Assembly: GCA_029560815.1 (NCBI GenBank) | Contig: JAKQKF010000250.1 | Location: 62,001 to 126,000 of the forward strand | Direction: 5' to 3' | From: a bacterium | Lineage (GTDB): Bacteria; KSB1; UBA2214 | DNA length: 64,000 nucleotides | Notes under the pieces: model-generated | The model's input: only the letters and a program-made list of their open reading frames with translations | Told to the model about the DNA's origin: nothing | The model's database searches: none | In this document: positions 45,667 through 54,920 of the stretch, one piece after another | Layout: the number at the start of each line of letters is the position of its first letter | Numbering within the stretch: the stretch's first letter is position 1 | Program-made: the position numbers and the translations under genes

Positions 45667-46227
45667 CTATCGCACCCGTTCGACATAGCTCTCCGTGCGG
45701 GTATCGATCCTGAGCTTCTCGCCCTCTTCGATAAAGAGGGGCACAAGCACGGTGCCGCCGGTCTCGAGCACCGCTTTCTTGGTGGCGCCGGAGACGGTAT
45801 CCCCGCGCACCCCAGGCTCCGTCGAGGTCACCACCAGCTCGACGAAATTGGGCATTTCGACGCCGATGGGATTTTCGCGATGGAGCAGGACGGTCACCGT
45901 CGCGCTCTCCTTCAAAAAACCGACGCTGGAGCCCAGCATCGCCGCCGGCACGCTGTGCTGCTCATAGGTCTCGTTGTCCATGAGCAGCAGGCTGTCACCT
46001 TCACGATAAAGATACTGCATGGGCCGCCGCTCGAGCACGGCCTCATCCACCTTGTCGCCGCCGCGAAAGGTCTTTTCGAGGATGCGTCCGGTCTTGAGGT
46101 TGCGCAGTCGGGTGCGGACATAGGAGCCGCCGCGTCCCATCTTGAAGTGCTGGAACTCGAGCACTGCGCAGAGTTCACCCTCCAGTTCGATCACATATCC
46201 GGTCCTGAAATCAGCTGTTGTAGCCAT
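45667..46227 (-). CDS. efp: Translation elongation factor P (arginine-tip type)
   Basis: A 186-residue EF-P, which relieves ribosome stalling at polyproline stretches. Seen: MATTADFRTGYVIELEG, three beta-barrel domains and the domain II/III signatures EMPNFVELVV and GTVLVPLFIEEGEKLRIDT. At the loop that is normally modified it reads KMGRGGSY, with Arg32 at the tip where E. coli and Bacillus have Lys. Arg32 is glycosylated by EarP in some bacteria; whether it is modified here is unknown. The start at 46227 was chosen from the family N-terminus; an ATG at 46248 would add seven residues. Confidence 0.94.
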   Translation of the reverse strand: MATTADFRTGYVIELEGELCAVLEFQHFKMGRGGSYVRTRLRNLKTGRILEKTFRGGDKVDEAVLERRPMQYLYREGDSLLLMDNETYEQHSVPAAMLGSSVGFLKESATVTVLLHRENPIGVEMPNFVELVVTSTEPGVRGDTVSGATKKAVLETGGTVLVPLFIEEGEKLRIDTRTESYVERVR

Positions 46228-46268
46228 ATTTTTGTCGTTCAACTCCATTCAGAATTCAATTCAACTGC

Positions 46269-47777
46269 TCAACCCCTCTTTTCCAGCAGGGCCTTGCGCT
46301 CTTCCTGCAGCAGGGCCATGATAGCGCGGGGATCGGCGCGCCCCTGCAGGCTCTGCAGGATCACCCCGGTGAAAAAGCCGGCCAGCTTGTCCTTTCCCCC
46401 CAGCCAGGCCTCGGTTTCGTCGGGATGGCTGGTCAGGGCCTCCCGTACCACCATGCGCAGCTGGTCAGTGTCTTGGATCTGGGCCCCCGCCTCTCGTTCG
46501 ATCGCCTCGGCCGGGGAAAGCCCGTTCTCAAGCCCCTCCGCGAAGATTCTGCGCGCCGCCTGTTGATGGATCCGGCCCCGGCTCAGCGAATCCAGGAGCA
46601 CAGCGAGGTGTTCCGGGGGCATTTTGAGCTCCAGGACTGAGCATCCGCGCGCATTGCTGGCACGCAGCACCTCGCCCATGACCCAGTTGCTGGCCAGTTT
46701 TTTATCCTCGATGAGGGTGGCGAGACGCTCGAAATAGTCGGCCACCCCCGGATCTCCGGTCAGAAGCCCGGCGTCATAAGCCGGCAGGCCGAACTCACGC
46801 TCATAGCGCGCCTTGCGCGCCTCGGGGAGCTCGGGCATCTGCCGTCGCAGTTCCTCGACCCACTCCCCGCTGATGGCCACTGGCATGAGGTCGGGTTCGG
46901 GAAAGTAGCGGTAATCATGGGCCTCCTCCTTGCTGCGCATGGGCTCGGCCACACCCCGCGCCGGGTCCCAGAGCAGGGTCTGTTGCTCGATCCGGCCCCC
47001 GGCGGCCAGCAACGCCCCCTGCCTTGCGATCTCGAAGGCGAGGGCGCGCTCGACGTGGCGGAAGGAGTTCATGTTCTTGAGCTCGGTCTTGACCCCCAAA
47101 CCGTCACTTCCGGCGGGCCGGAGGGAGATATTGGCATCGCAGCGCAGGCTGCCCTCCTCCATATTGCCGCTGCTGATGCCAAGGTAGCGCACGAGCTGGC
47201 GCAGCCGCTGCATAAAATCGGCAGCCTCGGCGGGTGAGCGCAGATCGGGTTCGGTCACCAGCTCGAGCAGGGGGACGCCGCAGCGGTTGAGATCGAGCAG
47301 GGTTTCATCCCCGGCCACAAAGGCCTCGGCATGGATCGACCGGCCTGCATCATCTTCCAGATGGATGCGCCGGATGCGAATAGCCCGCTGCGCATCGCCC
47401 TCGCCTGTCACAGTCATGCCCCCCCCGGAGGCGAAGGGCTGATCAAACTGGGAGATCTGGTAGCCCTTGGGCAGATCCGGATAAAAATAGTTCTTGCGGG
47501 CGAAGAGCGAAACCGGGTTGATCCGGCAGCCGGTGGCCAGGGCGAGCCTCGCGGCCGAGGCAAGCACCTTTTCGTTCAGCACCGGCAGCGCTCCCGGCAG
47601 CCCCAGGCAGACCGGACAGACCTGGCTGTTGGCCTCCGCTCCGAACTGGACGCTGCAGCCGCAAAAGATCTTGCTCCTGGTCTGCAGCTGGATGTGCACC
47701 TCCAGCCCGATCACCACCTCAAAGGGGGCGCTGACCAGACCGGGATTGCTGTGGCTGTTCGCTCCCGTCCCGTTCAT
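46269..47777 (-). CDS. gatB: Asp/Glu-tRNA amidotransferase subunit B
   Basis: A 502-residue GatB: it phosphorylates and helps amidate misacylated Glu-tRNA(Gln)/Asp-tRNA(Asn) with GatA and GatC. Seen: VVIGLEVHIQLQT, zinc-type cysteines in KIFCGCS and SQVCPVCLGLPG, NYFYPDLPKGYQISQ, HLEDDAGRS, and the C-terminal YqeY-like tail (MALLQEERKALLEKRG). The ATG at 47777 overlaps the gatA stop by four bases. Reading further upstream would only translate gatA in another frame. Confidence 0.96.
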   Translation of the reverse strand: MNGTGANSHSNPGLVSAPFEVVIGLEVHIQLQTRSKIFCGCSVQFGAEANSQVCPVCLGLPGALPVLNEKVLASAARLALATGCRINPVSLFARKNYFYPDLPKGYQISQFDQPFASGGGMTVTGEGDAQRAIRIRRIHLEDDAGRSIHAEAFVAGDETLLDLNRCGVPLLELVTEPDLRSPAEAADFMQRLRQLVRYLGISSGNMEEGSLRCDANISLRPAGSDGLGVKTELKNMNSFRHVERALAFEIARQGALLAAGGRIEQQTLLWDPARGVAEPMRSKEEAHDYRYFPEPDLMPVAISGEWVEELRRQMPELPEARKARYEREFGLPAYDAGLLTGDPGVADYFERLATLIEDKKLASNWVMGEVLRASNARGCSVLELKMPPEHLAVLLDSLSRGRIHQQAARRIFAEGLENGLSPAEAIEREAGAQIQDTDQLRMVVREALTSHPDETEAWLGGKDKLAGFFTGVILQSLQGRADPRAIMALLQEERKALLEKRG

Positions 47778-49240
47778 GAGGCCTCTGCAAAGGCGCGGGC
47801 CGGGGCGTGACCCTTTTCGAGGTGGTGGCCGGCAGCCAGCAGCAGCGGCTCCGAAAATGCGGGGCCGATGAGCTGGGCCCCGATCGGGAGCCCGGCGCTG
47901 TCGCGGCCGCAGGGCAAGGCCAGGGCCGGCAGCCCCGCCATGTTGACCGAGACGGTGAAGATATCGGAGAGATACATGGCAAGGGGATCGCCCGCCTTTT
48001 CGCCGATCCTGAATGCCGTGGTCGGGCAAACCGGCGTCAGCAGCAGATCGCAGGTCCGAAAGGCCTCGGCAAAATCGCGCTGCAGCAGGGTACGCACCTT
48101 CTGGGCCTTGCCGTAATAAGCCTCATAATAGCCGCTCGAGAGCACAAAAGTCCCGAGCATGATACGCCGCTTGACCTCCACGCCAAAACCCTCGCTGCGT
48201 GACAGGGTGTACATCTCCCCCAGCGCCGCCGCGGCCGGGCTGCGGCGGCCATAGCGGGCCCCATCGAAACGCGCCAGATTGGCAGAGGCCTCGGCATCGG
48301 CGATGACATAATAGGCGGCGATGGCATAGCCGCTGTGCGGCAGCGAGACCGGCACCAGTTCGGCGCCCTCCCGCCTGAGAAAGGCGGCGCACTCCTCCAC
48401 GGCGGCGCGCACGGCGCTCTCCATCCCTGCCTGCGGGAAAAACTCCCGGGGAAGACCGATGCGCAGCCCCTTGAGATCGCGCGTCAGGGATGCCGCATAG
48501 TCCGGAACCGGCGCCATGCTGCTGGTGGCATCAGCGGGATCATACCCCGCCATGACCTGCAGGAGCTCGGCGCAGTCCGCAACCGAACGCCCCATGGGGC
48601 CGATCTGGTCGAGGGAAGAGGCAAAAGCAACCAGGCCATAGCGGGAAACGCGCCCCCAGGTCGGTTTGAGGCCGACAACCCCGCAAAAAGAGGCGGGTTG
48701 GCGGATGGAGCCCCCCGTATCACTGCCGAGAGCGGCGGTGCAGAGGCCGGCGGCAACCGCCGCGGCCGAGCCGCCTGAGGAGCCTCCGGGCACGCGCCCG
48801 GGATCGGCCGGCAGGCGCACCGCACCATAGGCCGAATTCTCGGTCGAGGAGCCCATGGCGAACTCATCCATGTTGGTCTTGCCGAGAAAGATGGCATCCT
48901 CCTCGGCCAGCCTTTTCAGCACGGTAGCGGAGAAGGGCGAGTGGTAGCCCGCCAGCATGCGGGAAGCGCAGGTGGTCGGGCCGCTGCTCCAGACGATGTT
49001 GTCCTTGACGCCAAGAAAGAGGCCCGCAAGCCGGCCGGCAGTGCCCCGGGTCCGTTTGCGGTCAACGGCTGCCGCTTGCTCGAGCGCCTTCTCCGCAAAA
49101 ACAGAAATAAAGGCGTTCAAATGAGCGCCTTTATCAATGTGCTGCAAATATGTTTCGGCCAGGCTCGTGCAAGTGATCGACCCGGCGGCGAGAAGAGGCT
49201 TGATGGATTGAAAATCGACGCTACCGGTATGCAAAAGCAT
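47774..49240 (-). CDS. gatA: Asp/Glu-tRNA amidotransferase subunit A
   Basis: A 488-residue amidase-signature glutaminase that supplies ammonia to GatB. The catalytic Ser-cisSer-Lys set falls at the numbering known from bacterial GatA: K79 in LGVKDN, S154 in VPGGSSGG, S178 in GSDTGGSIRQP. It is followed directly by gatB (overlap ATGA). No gatC was found between the neighbouring genes, so the small subunit must lie elsewhere. Confidence 0.96.
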   Translation of the reverse strand: MLLHTGSVDFQSIKPLLAAGSITCTSLAETYLQHIDKGAHLNAFISVFAEKALEQAAAVDRKRTRGTAGRLAGLFLGVKDNIVWSSGPTTCASRMLAGYHSPFSATVLKRLAEEDAIFLGKTNMDEFAMGSSTENSAYGAVRLPADPGRVPGGSSGGSAAAVAAGLCTAALGSDTGGSIRQPASFCGVVGLKPTWGRVSRYGLVAFASSLDQIGPMGRSVADCAELLQVMAGYDPADATSSMAPVPDYAASLTRDLKGLRIGLPREFFPQAGMESAVRAAVEECAAFLRREGAELVPVSLPHSGYAIAAYYVIADAEASANLARFDGARYGRRSPAAAALGEMYTLSRSEGFGVEVKRRIMLGTFVLSSGYYEAYYGKAQKVRTLLQRDFAEAFRTCDLLLTPVCPTTAFRIGEKAGDPLAMYLSDIFTVSVNMAGLPALALPCGRDSAGLPIGAQLIGPAFSEPLLLAAGHHLEKGHAPARAFAEAS

Positions 49241-49264
49241 TATCCTTGCAGCTGGATGAGGCGG

Positions 49265-49465
49265 CTATTCCTGCTTGTTTTCCTTCGGGCCGACTTCGGC
49301 CCGCGAAGCGGATTGCGAGCTGGTATCCTGGACTTCATTTGCGGCCTTTTTAAACTCGCGCAGGCCTTGCCCCATCCCTCTGGCCAGCTCGGGGATCTTT
49401 TTTGCCCCAAAGAGCAGCACCAGGATGAGGATGATAATTACCCATTCAGTCGGGCCAACGCCCAT
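49265..49465 (-). CDS. tatA: TatA-family twin-arginine translocase protein
   Basis: A 66-residue protein with one N-terminal membrane helix ([14 protein letters not shown]), the FGxKKLPEL-type hinge ([23 protein letters not shown]) and a charged amphipathic tail. TatA forms the Tat protein-conducting pore with TatC. GGAGG sits six bases before the ATG. A second copy lies just upstream; no tatC is in the window. Confidence 0.93.
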   Translation of the reverse strand: MGVGPTEWVIIILILVLLFGAKKIPELARGMGQGLREFKKAANEVQDTSSQSASRAEVGPKENKQE

Positions 49466-49495
49466 AACAACCTCCAGATACGCTGTGATAAAATA

Positions 49496-49675
49496 CTATT
49501 TGCGCAGCTCGTCAGTAAGGTCAAGCTCCCGCTTGACATCATCAGTGGCTTTTTTCAGCTCGCGCATGGCTTTGCCAAGACCCCGTGCCAGTTCCGGCAG
49601 CTGTTTGGAGCCGAAGAGTATCAAGGCGACGAGAACAATCACGAACATCTCGTCTATACCTACACCGGGCAGCAT
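49496..49675 (-). CDS. Second TatA/TatB-like protein
   Basis: A 59-residue product read directly from the minus strand: MLPGVGIDEMFVIVLVALIL, then FGSKQLPELARGLGKAMREL and a short charged tail ending in TDELRK. The hinge and helix match TatA/TatB. GGAGG lies five bases before the ATG at 49675, and the stop is TAG at 49496-49498. It is 30 bases upstream of the other tatA, so the pair may act as TatA plus TatB or as two TatA variants. Confidence 0.88.
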   Translation of the reverse strand: MLPGVGIDEMFVIVLVALILFGSKQLPELARGLGKAMRELKKATDDVKRELDLTDELRK

Positions 49676-49740
49676 GAGATCCTCCCAGAACAGAATAGAG
49701 AAATATAGAGCACCAACTGATCAGAAGCAAGTAAAATTGT

Positions 49741-50031
49741 TCAGGCGAACCAGCGCAGGATGTAAGCCGCAATGATAATACCGATCACGCCGATGATGTT
49801 GAGGTGAAAGGTGAAGCCGATTGTGAACGAGAGAATGACCAGATTGACCGCCACCGGGCTGAAGCCGATGCTGGCGGATTTGATCAGAAAATCCTTGACC
49901 ACCCCCTCTGGCAGGATCACCCCGATAGCCTCACCCAGGGTCGAGCCAATCAGAGCCCCCAACACCACGGCGATCAGGATCATCCCGATCGAGAATTTTC
50001 TTTTAATGCGGTATCTGTCCTTGGATAACAC
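49741..50031 (-). CDS. DUF4321-like small membrane protein
   Basis: A 96-residue protein with two or three hydrophobic segments (GMILIAVVLGALIGSTLGEAI, LVILSFTIGFTFHLNIIGVI) in the pattern of DUF4321 proteins of Firmicutes and FCB bacteria. Function unknown. A GTG start at 50031 has GGAGG five bases upstream. It sits between pssA and the tat genes in the long operon. Confidence 0.75.
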   Translation of the reverse strand: MLSKDRYRIKRKFSIGMILIAVVLGALIGSTLGEAIGVILPEGVVKDFLIKSASIGFSPVAVNLVILSFTIGFTFHLNIIGVIGIIIAAYILRWFA

Positions 50032-50053
50032 GGATTCCTCCTCCCCCTCACCG

Positions 50054-50833
50054 TTAGGATTTCAGATCGGGTTCTTTGGGGATCAGGGTAATCTCCCCAT
50101 CATCTTCGTTGCGCATCAGTGAGAAGACCGACCGGCCGATGCCGGCCAGGATGTAGAAAATCATGAAGGGAAAGAGCACATAATCGGGATAGATGAGAAA
50201 GAGCGCTGTGATGACGAAAAAGAGGATGAGCTTGAGGCGGTTAAAGCCCTTCTCCCTGATCGAGAAGCGCGGCATGCCCTCGTAGCGGATGGTGCTGGCC
50301 ATGAGCAGGCTTACGACCGGGACCAGGCCGACCAGCATGCGCAGCAGCAGATCCCACTGCACGCTTTGATAGAGGATGACACAGCTGGCAAGGGTGACCC
50401 CCGCCATGGGGGCGGGCAAGCCGAGATAGTCGCTCTTCTTGCCCTCGGAGAGCGTGAAGACATTGAAGCGGGCCAGGCGGAAGGCGGCGAAGAGAACGGG
50501 AAAAAAGGCAAGGATCAGTCCGACCGGAGGGTGCAGGCTCTTGAGCTGGACAGTGTAGACCAGTACAGCCGGCGCCAGTCCGGAGGAGATGACGTCGCCC
50601 AGGCTGTCCATTTGCAGCCCGAACTCGTTGCTCTGGCCGGTCGCCCGGGCGATGCGTCCATCCAGGGCATCAAAGACTGCAGCAAAAAAGATCAGCCAGG
50701 CGGCGGTGGTATAGTTGCCCTCGATGGTCTGGAGGACCGAGAGAAACCCGCAGAAAATATTCAACGCAGTGAAGAGATTGGGCACATTGATGTAGGTGCG
50801 CTGCCTGGGTGTCCGCTTTTTCTTGATATTCAT
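50054..50833 (-). CDS. pssA: CDP-diacylglycerol-serine O-phosphatidyltransferase
   Basis: A 259-residue membrane enzyme that makes phosphatidylserine, the precursor of phosphatidylethanolamine. Seen: the CDP-alcohol phosphatidyltransferase motif DALDGRIARATGQSNEFG with LQMDSLGD, preceded by VPNLFTALNIFCGFLS, and several membrane helices. The clustering with general housekeeping genes is ordinary. The ribosome site before the ATG is weak. Confidence 0.93.
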   Translation of the reverse strand: MNIKKKRTPRQRTYINVPNLFTALNIFCGFLSVLQTIEGNYTTAAWLIFFAAVFDALDGRIARATGQSNEFGLQMDSLGDVISSGLAPAVLVYTVQLKSLHPPVGLILAFFPVLFAAFRLARFNVFTLSEGKKSDYLGLPAPMAGVTLASCVILYQSVQWDLLLRMLVGLVPVVSLLMASTIRYEGMPRFSIREKGFNRLKLILFFVITALFLIYPDYVLFPFMIFYILAGIGRSVFSLMRNEDDGEITLIPKEPDLKS

Positions 50834-50960
50834 TTCACTGTTTGATCATCTCCTCCCCCGAAACGATCAATCTCCTGGTTTATTATCGTCACCAATGCCG
50901 GTCGCCCCGGTTTGGGGCTGCTCTGGTCGCCGGACCTGCTGCGGCTTGATCCGCCCCGCC

Positions 50961-51656
50961 TCAGGCTGAAAAAATTCTGCTCTTCACCTGGGCAAGGTTC
51001 TCCGCCACGCGGGGATTATCGCCGTCGAGGATACCCAATTCGGGATAACGCAGATCGATGGTGCGCACCGTATTCAGGCTGATCTCATCGGCGAGGAGGA
51101 GCCGGTTCTGGTGGCGTCCGAATTCGAGCCGGAGGTCGACAAGCTGGAATTCCCGCCGGCGCAGGAATGCCTTGAGCACCGCATTACTCTTGGAGGCCAA
51201 CCGGTGCATCTCCTTGATTTCCAAAGAAGTGGCATGGCCGAAGGAGACCACGTGGTCCTCGTTGATCATCGGATCATCCCGCTCCTCATCCTTGAGGTAA
51301 TACTCGATGATCGGGCATTCGAGCTCCTTGCCTTCTTTCATGCCGTAGCTCTTGACCAGCTTGCCCGCGACGACATTGTGCACCATCACCACCACGGGGA
51401 TCATGTTGAGCCTCTTGACCAGGATCTCCTTATCCGAAAGCTCGCGGACCAGGTGAGTGCCGATGTGGTAGCTCTCGAGCAGCCGGAAAAGATAGACCGA
51501 GATCTGCTTGTTCATCATCCCCTTGCCCCGGATGTGGGTCGGCTTGGAGCCGGAAAGTGCTACGGCATCATCCTTGAACTCCAGGATGAGTTCGGTTTCG
51601 TGTTCGCCTTCGTAAACCTTCTTGGTTTTACCCTCGTAGATTTTTTTCTTTTTCAA
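50961..51656 (-). CDS. purC: SAICAR synthase
   Basis: A 231-residue phosphoribosylaminoimidazole-succinocarboxamide synthase of purine synthesis. Seen: KKIYEGKTKKVYEG, FKDDAVALSGSK (with FKD for the usual FKDDxTA), GKGMMNKQISVYLFRLLE, LEFGRHQNRLLLADEI. The start is best placed at the TTG at 51656: it follows GAGGAGAG by about four bases and gives the family's length. Eleven further residues upstream (from 51689) do not match. It lies 45 bases after purB. Confidence 0.95.
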   Translation of the reverse strand: MKKKKIYEGKTKKVYEGEHETELILEFKDDAVALSGSKPTHIRGKGMMNKQISVYLFRLLESYHIGTHLVRELSDKEILVKRLNMIPVVVMVHNVVAGKLVKSYGMKEGKELECPIIEYYLKDEERDDPMINEDHVVSFGHATSLEIKEMHRLASKSNAVLKAFLRRREFQLVDLRLEFGRHQNRLLLADEISLNTVRTIDLRYPELGILDGDNPRVAENLAQVKSRIFSA

Positions 51657-51701
51657 GCGTCTCTCCTCTTCACAGTCTGGCAGCAGCAAGTAGTTGGATT
51701 G

Positions 51702-53000
51702 TCATTCGGAGATACCCACTCTACGGAAAAGCTCATCAACGTGTTTCAAACCGACCTGCTCATTGAAACAGGATTCAACCTCTGCGGCGGTGAGGAGCTC
51801 CAGGACACGCGCATCCCCGAGCAGGATCTGTCTAAAATCCCCGTCCTCATGGTAACAGCGCATGGCATCCTCCTGGACAATCCGGTAGGCATATTCGCGG
51901 CTCATCCCCTTGCCTGTCAATGCCAATAACACCGGCTGGGAGAAGATTAATCCCCCGGTGAGGCGCAGATTGCGGATCATTCTCTCCGGATAGACCACCA
52001 GTCCCTCAACGATGCGCGCCAGCCGGTGAAGCATGTAATCGAGCAGGATGCAGCTGTCGGGGAAGATGATCCGTTCCACCGAGGAGTGGCTGATATCCCG
52101 CTCATGCCAGAGGGCGATGTTTTCCAGGGCCGCAAGGGCATTGGTGCGCAGCAGGCGGGCGAGTCCGGCGATATTCTCGCTGCCGATGGGATTGCGCTTG
52201 TGCGGCATCGCCGAGGAGCCCTTCTGACCGGCGCTAAAGGGCTCTTCCGCCTCCAGAACCTCGGTGCGCTGCAGGTGACGGATCTCCACGGCGATTTTTT
52301 CCAGGGTCGCTCCGCACAGGGCGAGGACGCTCTGGAACTGGGCGTGGATATCGCGCTGGATGATCTGGGTGGTAACCGGCGCGGGCCGCAGCCCGAGGCG
52401 GGCACAGGCGCTCACCTCCACCCTGGGATCGATATAGGCAAAGGTTCCGATTGCACCCGAGATCATGCCCACACCCGCGGCCTTCAGGGCGCTCTCCAGC
52501 CGCTCCAGATTGCGCCCCATCTCGTCGTACCAGAGGGCGAACTTGAGTCCGAAGCTGCTGGGTTCGGCATGGATGCCGTGGCTGCGGCCTATGCAAACAG
52601 TGTCGCGGTGCTTTAAAGCCTGCCGGGCCAGAATGGCACGGAATTCCCGCATCCCTTCGAGCAGGAGAGCCCCCGCCTCCTGGATATTCAGGGCCAGAGC
52701 GGTATCGAGCAGGTCCGACGAGGTCATGCCGAGATGGATGTGGCGCGCCTCATCTCCCACCTTCTCGGAGAGGGCAGTCAGGAAGGCGATAACGTCGTGC
52801 TTGACCTCGGCCTCGATCTGCTCGATGCGGGCGATGGAAAATCCGGCCCTGGCCTTGATGGCCTCCACGGCAGCCGCAGGGATGGCGCCCAACTCGGCCT
52901 GGGCCTCGCAGACGGCGATCTCCACTCTCAGCCAGGTCTCATACTTGTGCTCGTCGCTCCAGATGGCGGCCATCTCCGGCCTGGCATAACGCTTGATCAT
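51702..53000 (-). CDS. purB: Adenylosuccinate lyase
   Basis: A 432-residue fumarase/aspartase-superfamily enzyme that acts twice in purine synthesis. Seen: MIKRYARPEMAAIWSDE, HLGMTSSDLLDTA, GRSHGIHAEPSSFG with catalytic His, and the signature GSSAMPHKRNP with the mobile-loop Ser. Its ATG overlaps the htrA stop by four bases, so translation is probably coupled. It is followed by purC, the enzyme whose product it cleaves. Confidence 0.97.
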   Translation of the reverse strand: MIKRYARPEMAAIWSDEHKYETWLRVEIAVCEAQAELGAIPAAAVEAIKARAGFSIARIEQIEAEVKHDVIAFLTALSEKVGDEARHIHLGMTSSDLLDTALALNIQEAGALLLEGMREFRAILARQALKHRDTVCIGRSHGIHAEPSSFGLKFALWYDEMGRNLERLESALKAAGVGMISGAIGTFAYIDPRVEVSACARLGLRPAPVTTQIIQRDIHAQFQSVLALCGATLEKIAVEIRHLQRTEVLEAEEPFSAGQKGSSAMPHKRNPIGSENIAGLARLLRTNALAALENIALWHERDISHSSVERIIFPDSCILLDYMLHRLARIVEGLVVYPERMIRNLRLTGGLIFSQPVLLALTGKGMSREYAYRIVQEDAMRCYHEDGDFRQILLGDARVLELLTAAEVESCFNEQVGLKHVDELFRRVGISE

Positions 53001-54214
53001 CGGCCCTCTCCTTTCACACCGCCGGCGCGGTATTCCAGCTTGATGGTGAGGTTCAGATATCTGCGGCCGCGAAAAACCCGGAAAACCAGATTGTCCCCCC
53101 GCTTGAGATCGAGGCCGTCGATGATCTGCTTGACATCCTCGAAGCTTTCCACTTCCCTGCCGTTGATGCCCATGATGACATCGCCGATCTCAAAGCCCCC
53201 GCGGGCGGCCGGACTTGCCGCTTCCACCTCGGAGACGATGACCCCGTGCACGCTCCTGAGGCCGAGATGGCGCGCCGTCATCAGGGACATCGCCTCGTAG
53301 CGCAGACCGGTATACCAGCGCCGCTCCACTGCGCCGTAATTGATGAGATCGTCCAGTATGCGTTTGACGCGGTTGATCGGCAGGGCGAAGCCGAGACCAA
53401 TGTTGGTGCCGTTGCCCGAGAGAATCCAGGTATTGATCCCGATCACCTCTCCGTAACAGTTGACCAGGGGGCCGCCGCTGTTGCCGGCGTTAATGGCGGC
53501 ATCGGTCTGGATCATGTCCTCCATGATGCGGTCGTCATCCTGCCGGCCGAAATCACGATCCGTGGCGCTGATCACCCCGACCGTCACTGTGGCCTTGGAG
53601 CCGATGTCGAAAAGCCCGAAGGGATCCCCGAGGGCGATGGCCCATTCGCCGATGACGACATCGTCCGAGTCGCCAAACTGCACATAGGGGAAATCATTCC
53701 CCTCGATCTTGAGGATGGCGACATCGCTGACATAATCCTCACCCACCTTGCGGGCGATGTACTGCTTCCCCCCGGTCCGGGTGACAATGATCTCGGTGGC
53801 ATCAGCGACAACATGCTGATTGGTGAGGACGTATCCCTCGCGCGAGATGATAAAACCCGAGCCCAATCCCTTGACCCGCTTCTCCACCGGGTGGTCCCGG
53901 AAGAACTGCCGGAAAAAAGGATCGTCATCAAAAGGGGTGCGCTGGTAAAAACGCTGCAACTGGACGACATTGATGCCCACCACCGCCGGACTCACCTCTG
54001 CAACCGCGCGGGTGATGGCGTTGTGGCGCGAGTTGGAAATCACATCCTGGATATCGGCCTCGCGGTTGACGGCGGCGCCGCGGCGCTCCGCCTCATGCCA
54101 CGGCTGCCTCTGCGCTGCTGCGGCACTGGTGAGGGACAAGATGGCCGTCACAAAGAGCAGGGCGATACGGAGCCGGCCCCCGCCGGGGCCTGAAGAGCGG
54201 GGTCGAACGGTCAT
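52997..54214 (-). CDS. degP: HtrA/DegP-family periplasmic serine protease
   Basis: A 405-residue trypsin-like protease with one PDZ domain. Seen: signal peptide (IALLFVTAILSLTSAAAA), catalytic triad H134 (TNQHVVADA), D164 (SDVAILKI), S246 (NAGNSGGPL), then PDZ (EVEAASPAARGGFEIGDVIMGING). With a single PDZ it is closer to DegS/HhoA-type enzymes than to E. coli DegP, so the symbol marks the family only. The start at 54214 was chosen for the signal peptide; GAT-rich AGGATC precedes it. Confidence 0.92.
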   Translation of the reverse strand: MTVRPRSSGPGGGRLRIALLFVTAILSLTSAAAAQRQPWHEAERRGAAVNREADIQDVISNSRHNAITRAVAEVSPAVVGINVVQLQRFYQRTPFDDDPFFRQFFRDHPVEKRVKGLGSGFIISREGYVLTNQHVVADATEIIVTRTGGKQYIARKVGEDYVSDVAILKIEGNDFPYVQFGDSDDVVIGEWAIALGDPFGLFDIGSKATVTVGVISATDRDFGRQDDDRIMEDMIQTDAAINAGNSGGPLVNCYGEVIGINTWILSGNGTNIGLGFALPINRVKRILDDLINYGAVERRWYTGLRYEAMSLMTARHLGLRSVHGVIVSEVEAASPAARGGFEIGDVIMGINGREVESFEDVKQIIDGLDLKRGDNLVFRVFRGRRYLNLTIKLEYRAGGVKGEGR

Positions 54215-54267
54215 GGTGACTGATCCTGTGCTGGTGAGCCGGGCCGAAGGGCCGCCGGATATCCTTC

Positions 54268-54918
54268 TCATGAACGGGCCTTGACGCTCTCCCAATCCTT
54301 GAGAAACAGCTGAATGCCCGCATCGGTGAGGGGATGCTTGACCAGCTGCTCGATGACCTTGAGCGGGATGGTGGCGATATGGGCCCCCATCGTGGCGGCG
54401 TCGAGGACATGGAGGGGATTGCGGATGCTGGCCACGATGATCTCGGTCTGGAACTCATAATTGGCGTAGATGGAGAGAATCTGCTCGACCAGTTCCATGC
54501 CGACCTGGCCGGTGTCGTCGAGCCGTCCGACGAAGGGGCAGATGAATGAGGCCCCCGCCTTGGCGGCGAGCAACGCCTGCAGCGGGCTGAAGATGAGGGT
54601 CACCAGGGTGCGGATCCCCTCGCTCTCGAGCACCTTCACCGCCATCAATCCCTCTTTGGTCACAGGAATTTTGATGACGATGTTCTTGGCGATCCCGGCG
54701 AGTTCACGTCCCTCGCGGAGAATCCCCTCGGTGTCAAGGCTGACCACCTCGGCGCAGACCGGACCGTCGATCAGGGCACAGATGGCGCGATAGATCTCAT
54801 CAGGCTTGCCCGGCTCGCGCGCGATCAGGGTGGGGTTGGTGGTAACGCCGTCGGCGACGCCGAGGGCCTTGGCCCTCTTGATCTCTTCCAGATTGGCGGT
54901 ATCGATAAAAAATTTCAT
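54268..54918 (-). CDS. Fructose-6-phosphate aldolase/transaldolase family protein
   Basis: A 216-residue small transaldolase (FSA/TalB-like type 3B). Seen: [24 protein letters not shown], Schiff-base Lys83 in [26 protein letters not shown] and PFVGRLDD. It can be either a transaldolase of the pentose phosphate pathway or an F6P aldolase; the sequence alone does not settle this. AGGAG stands before the ATG at 54918, two bases after the truA stop. Confidence 0.92.
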   Translation of the reverse strand: MKFFIDTANLEEIKRAKALGVADGVTTNPTLIAREPGKPDEIYRAICALIDGPVCAEVVSLDTEGILREGRELAGIAKNIVIKIPVTKEGLMAVKVLESEGIRTLVTLIFSPLQALLAAKAGASFICPFVGRLDDTGQVGMELVEQILSIYANYEFQTEIIVASIRNPLHVLDAATMGAHIATIPLKVIEQLVKHPLTDAGIQLFLKDWESVKARS

Positions 54919-54920
54919 AG

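Noticed and set aside
47778..48029. N-terminal extension of gatB
   Set aside because: It translates gatA in another frame; GatB's conserved start is just after 47777.
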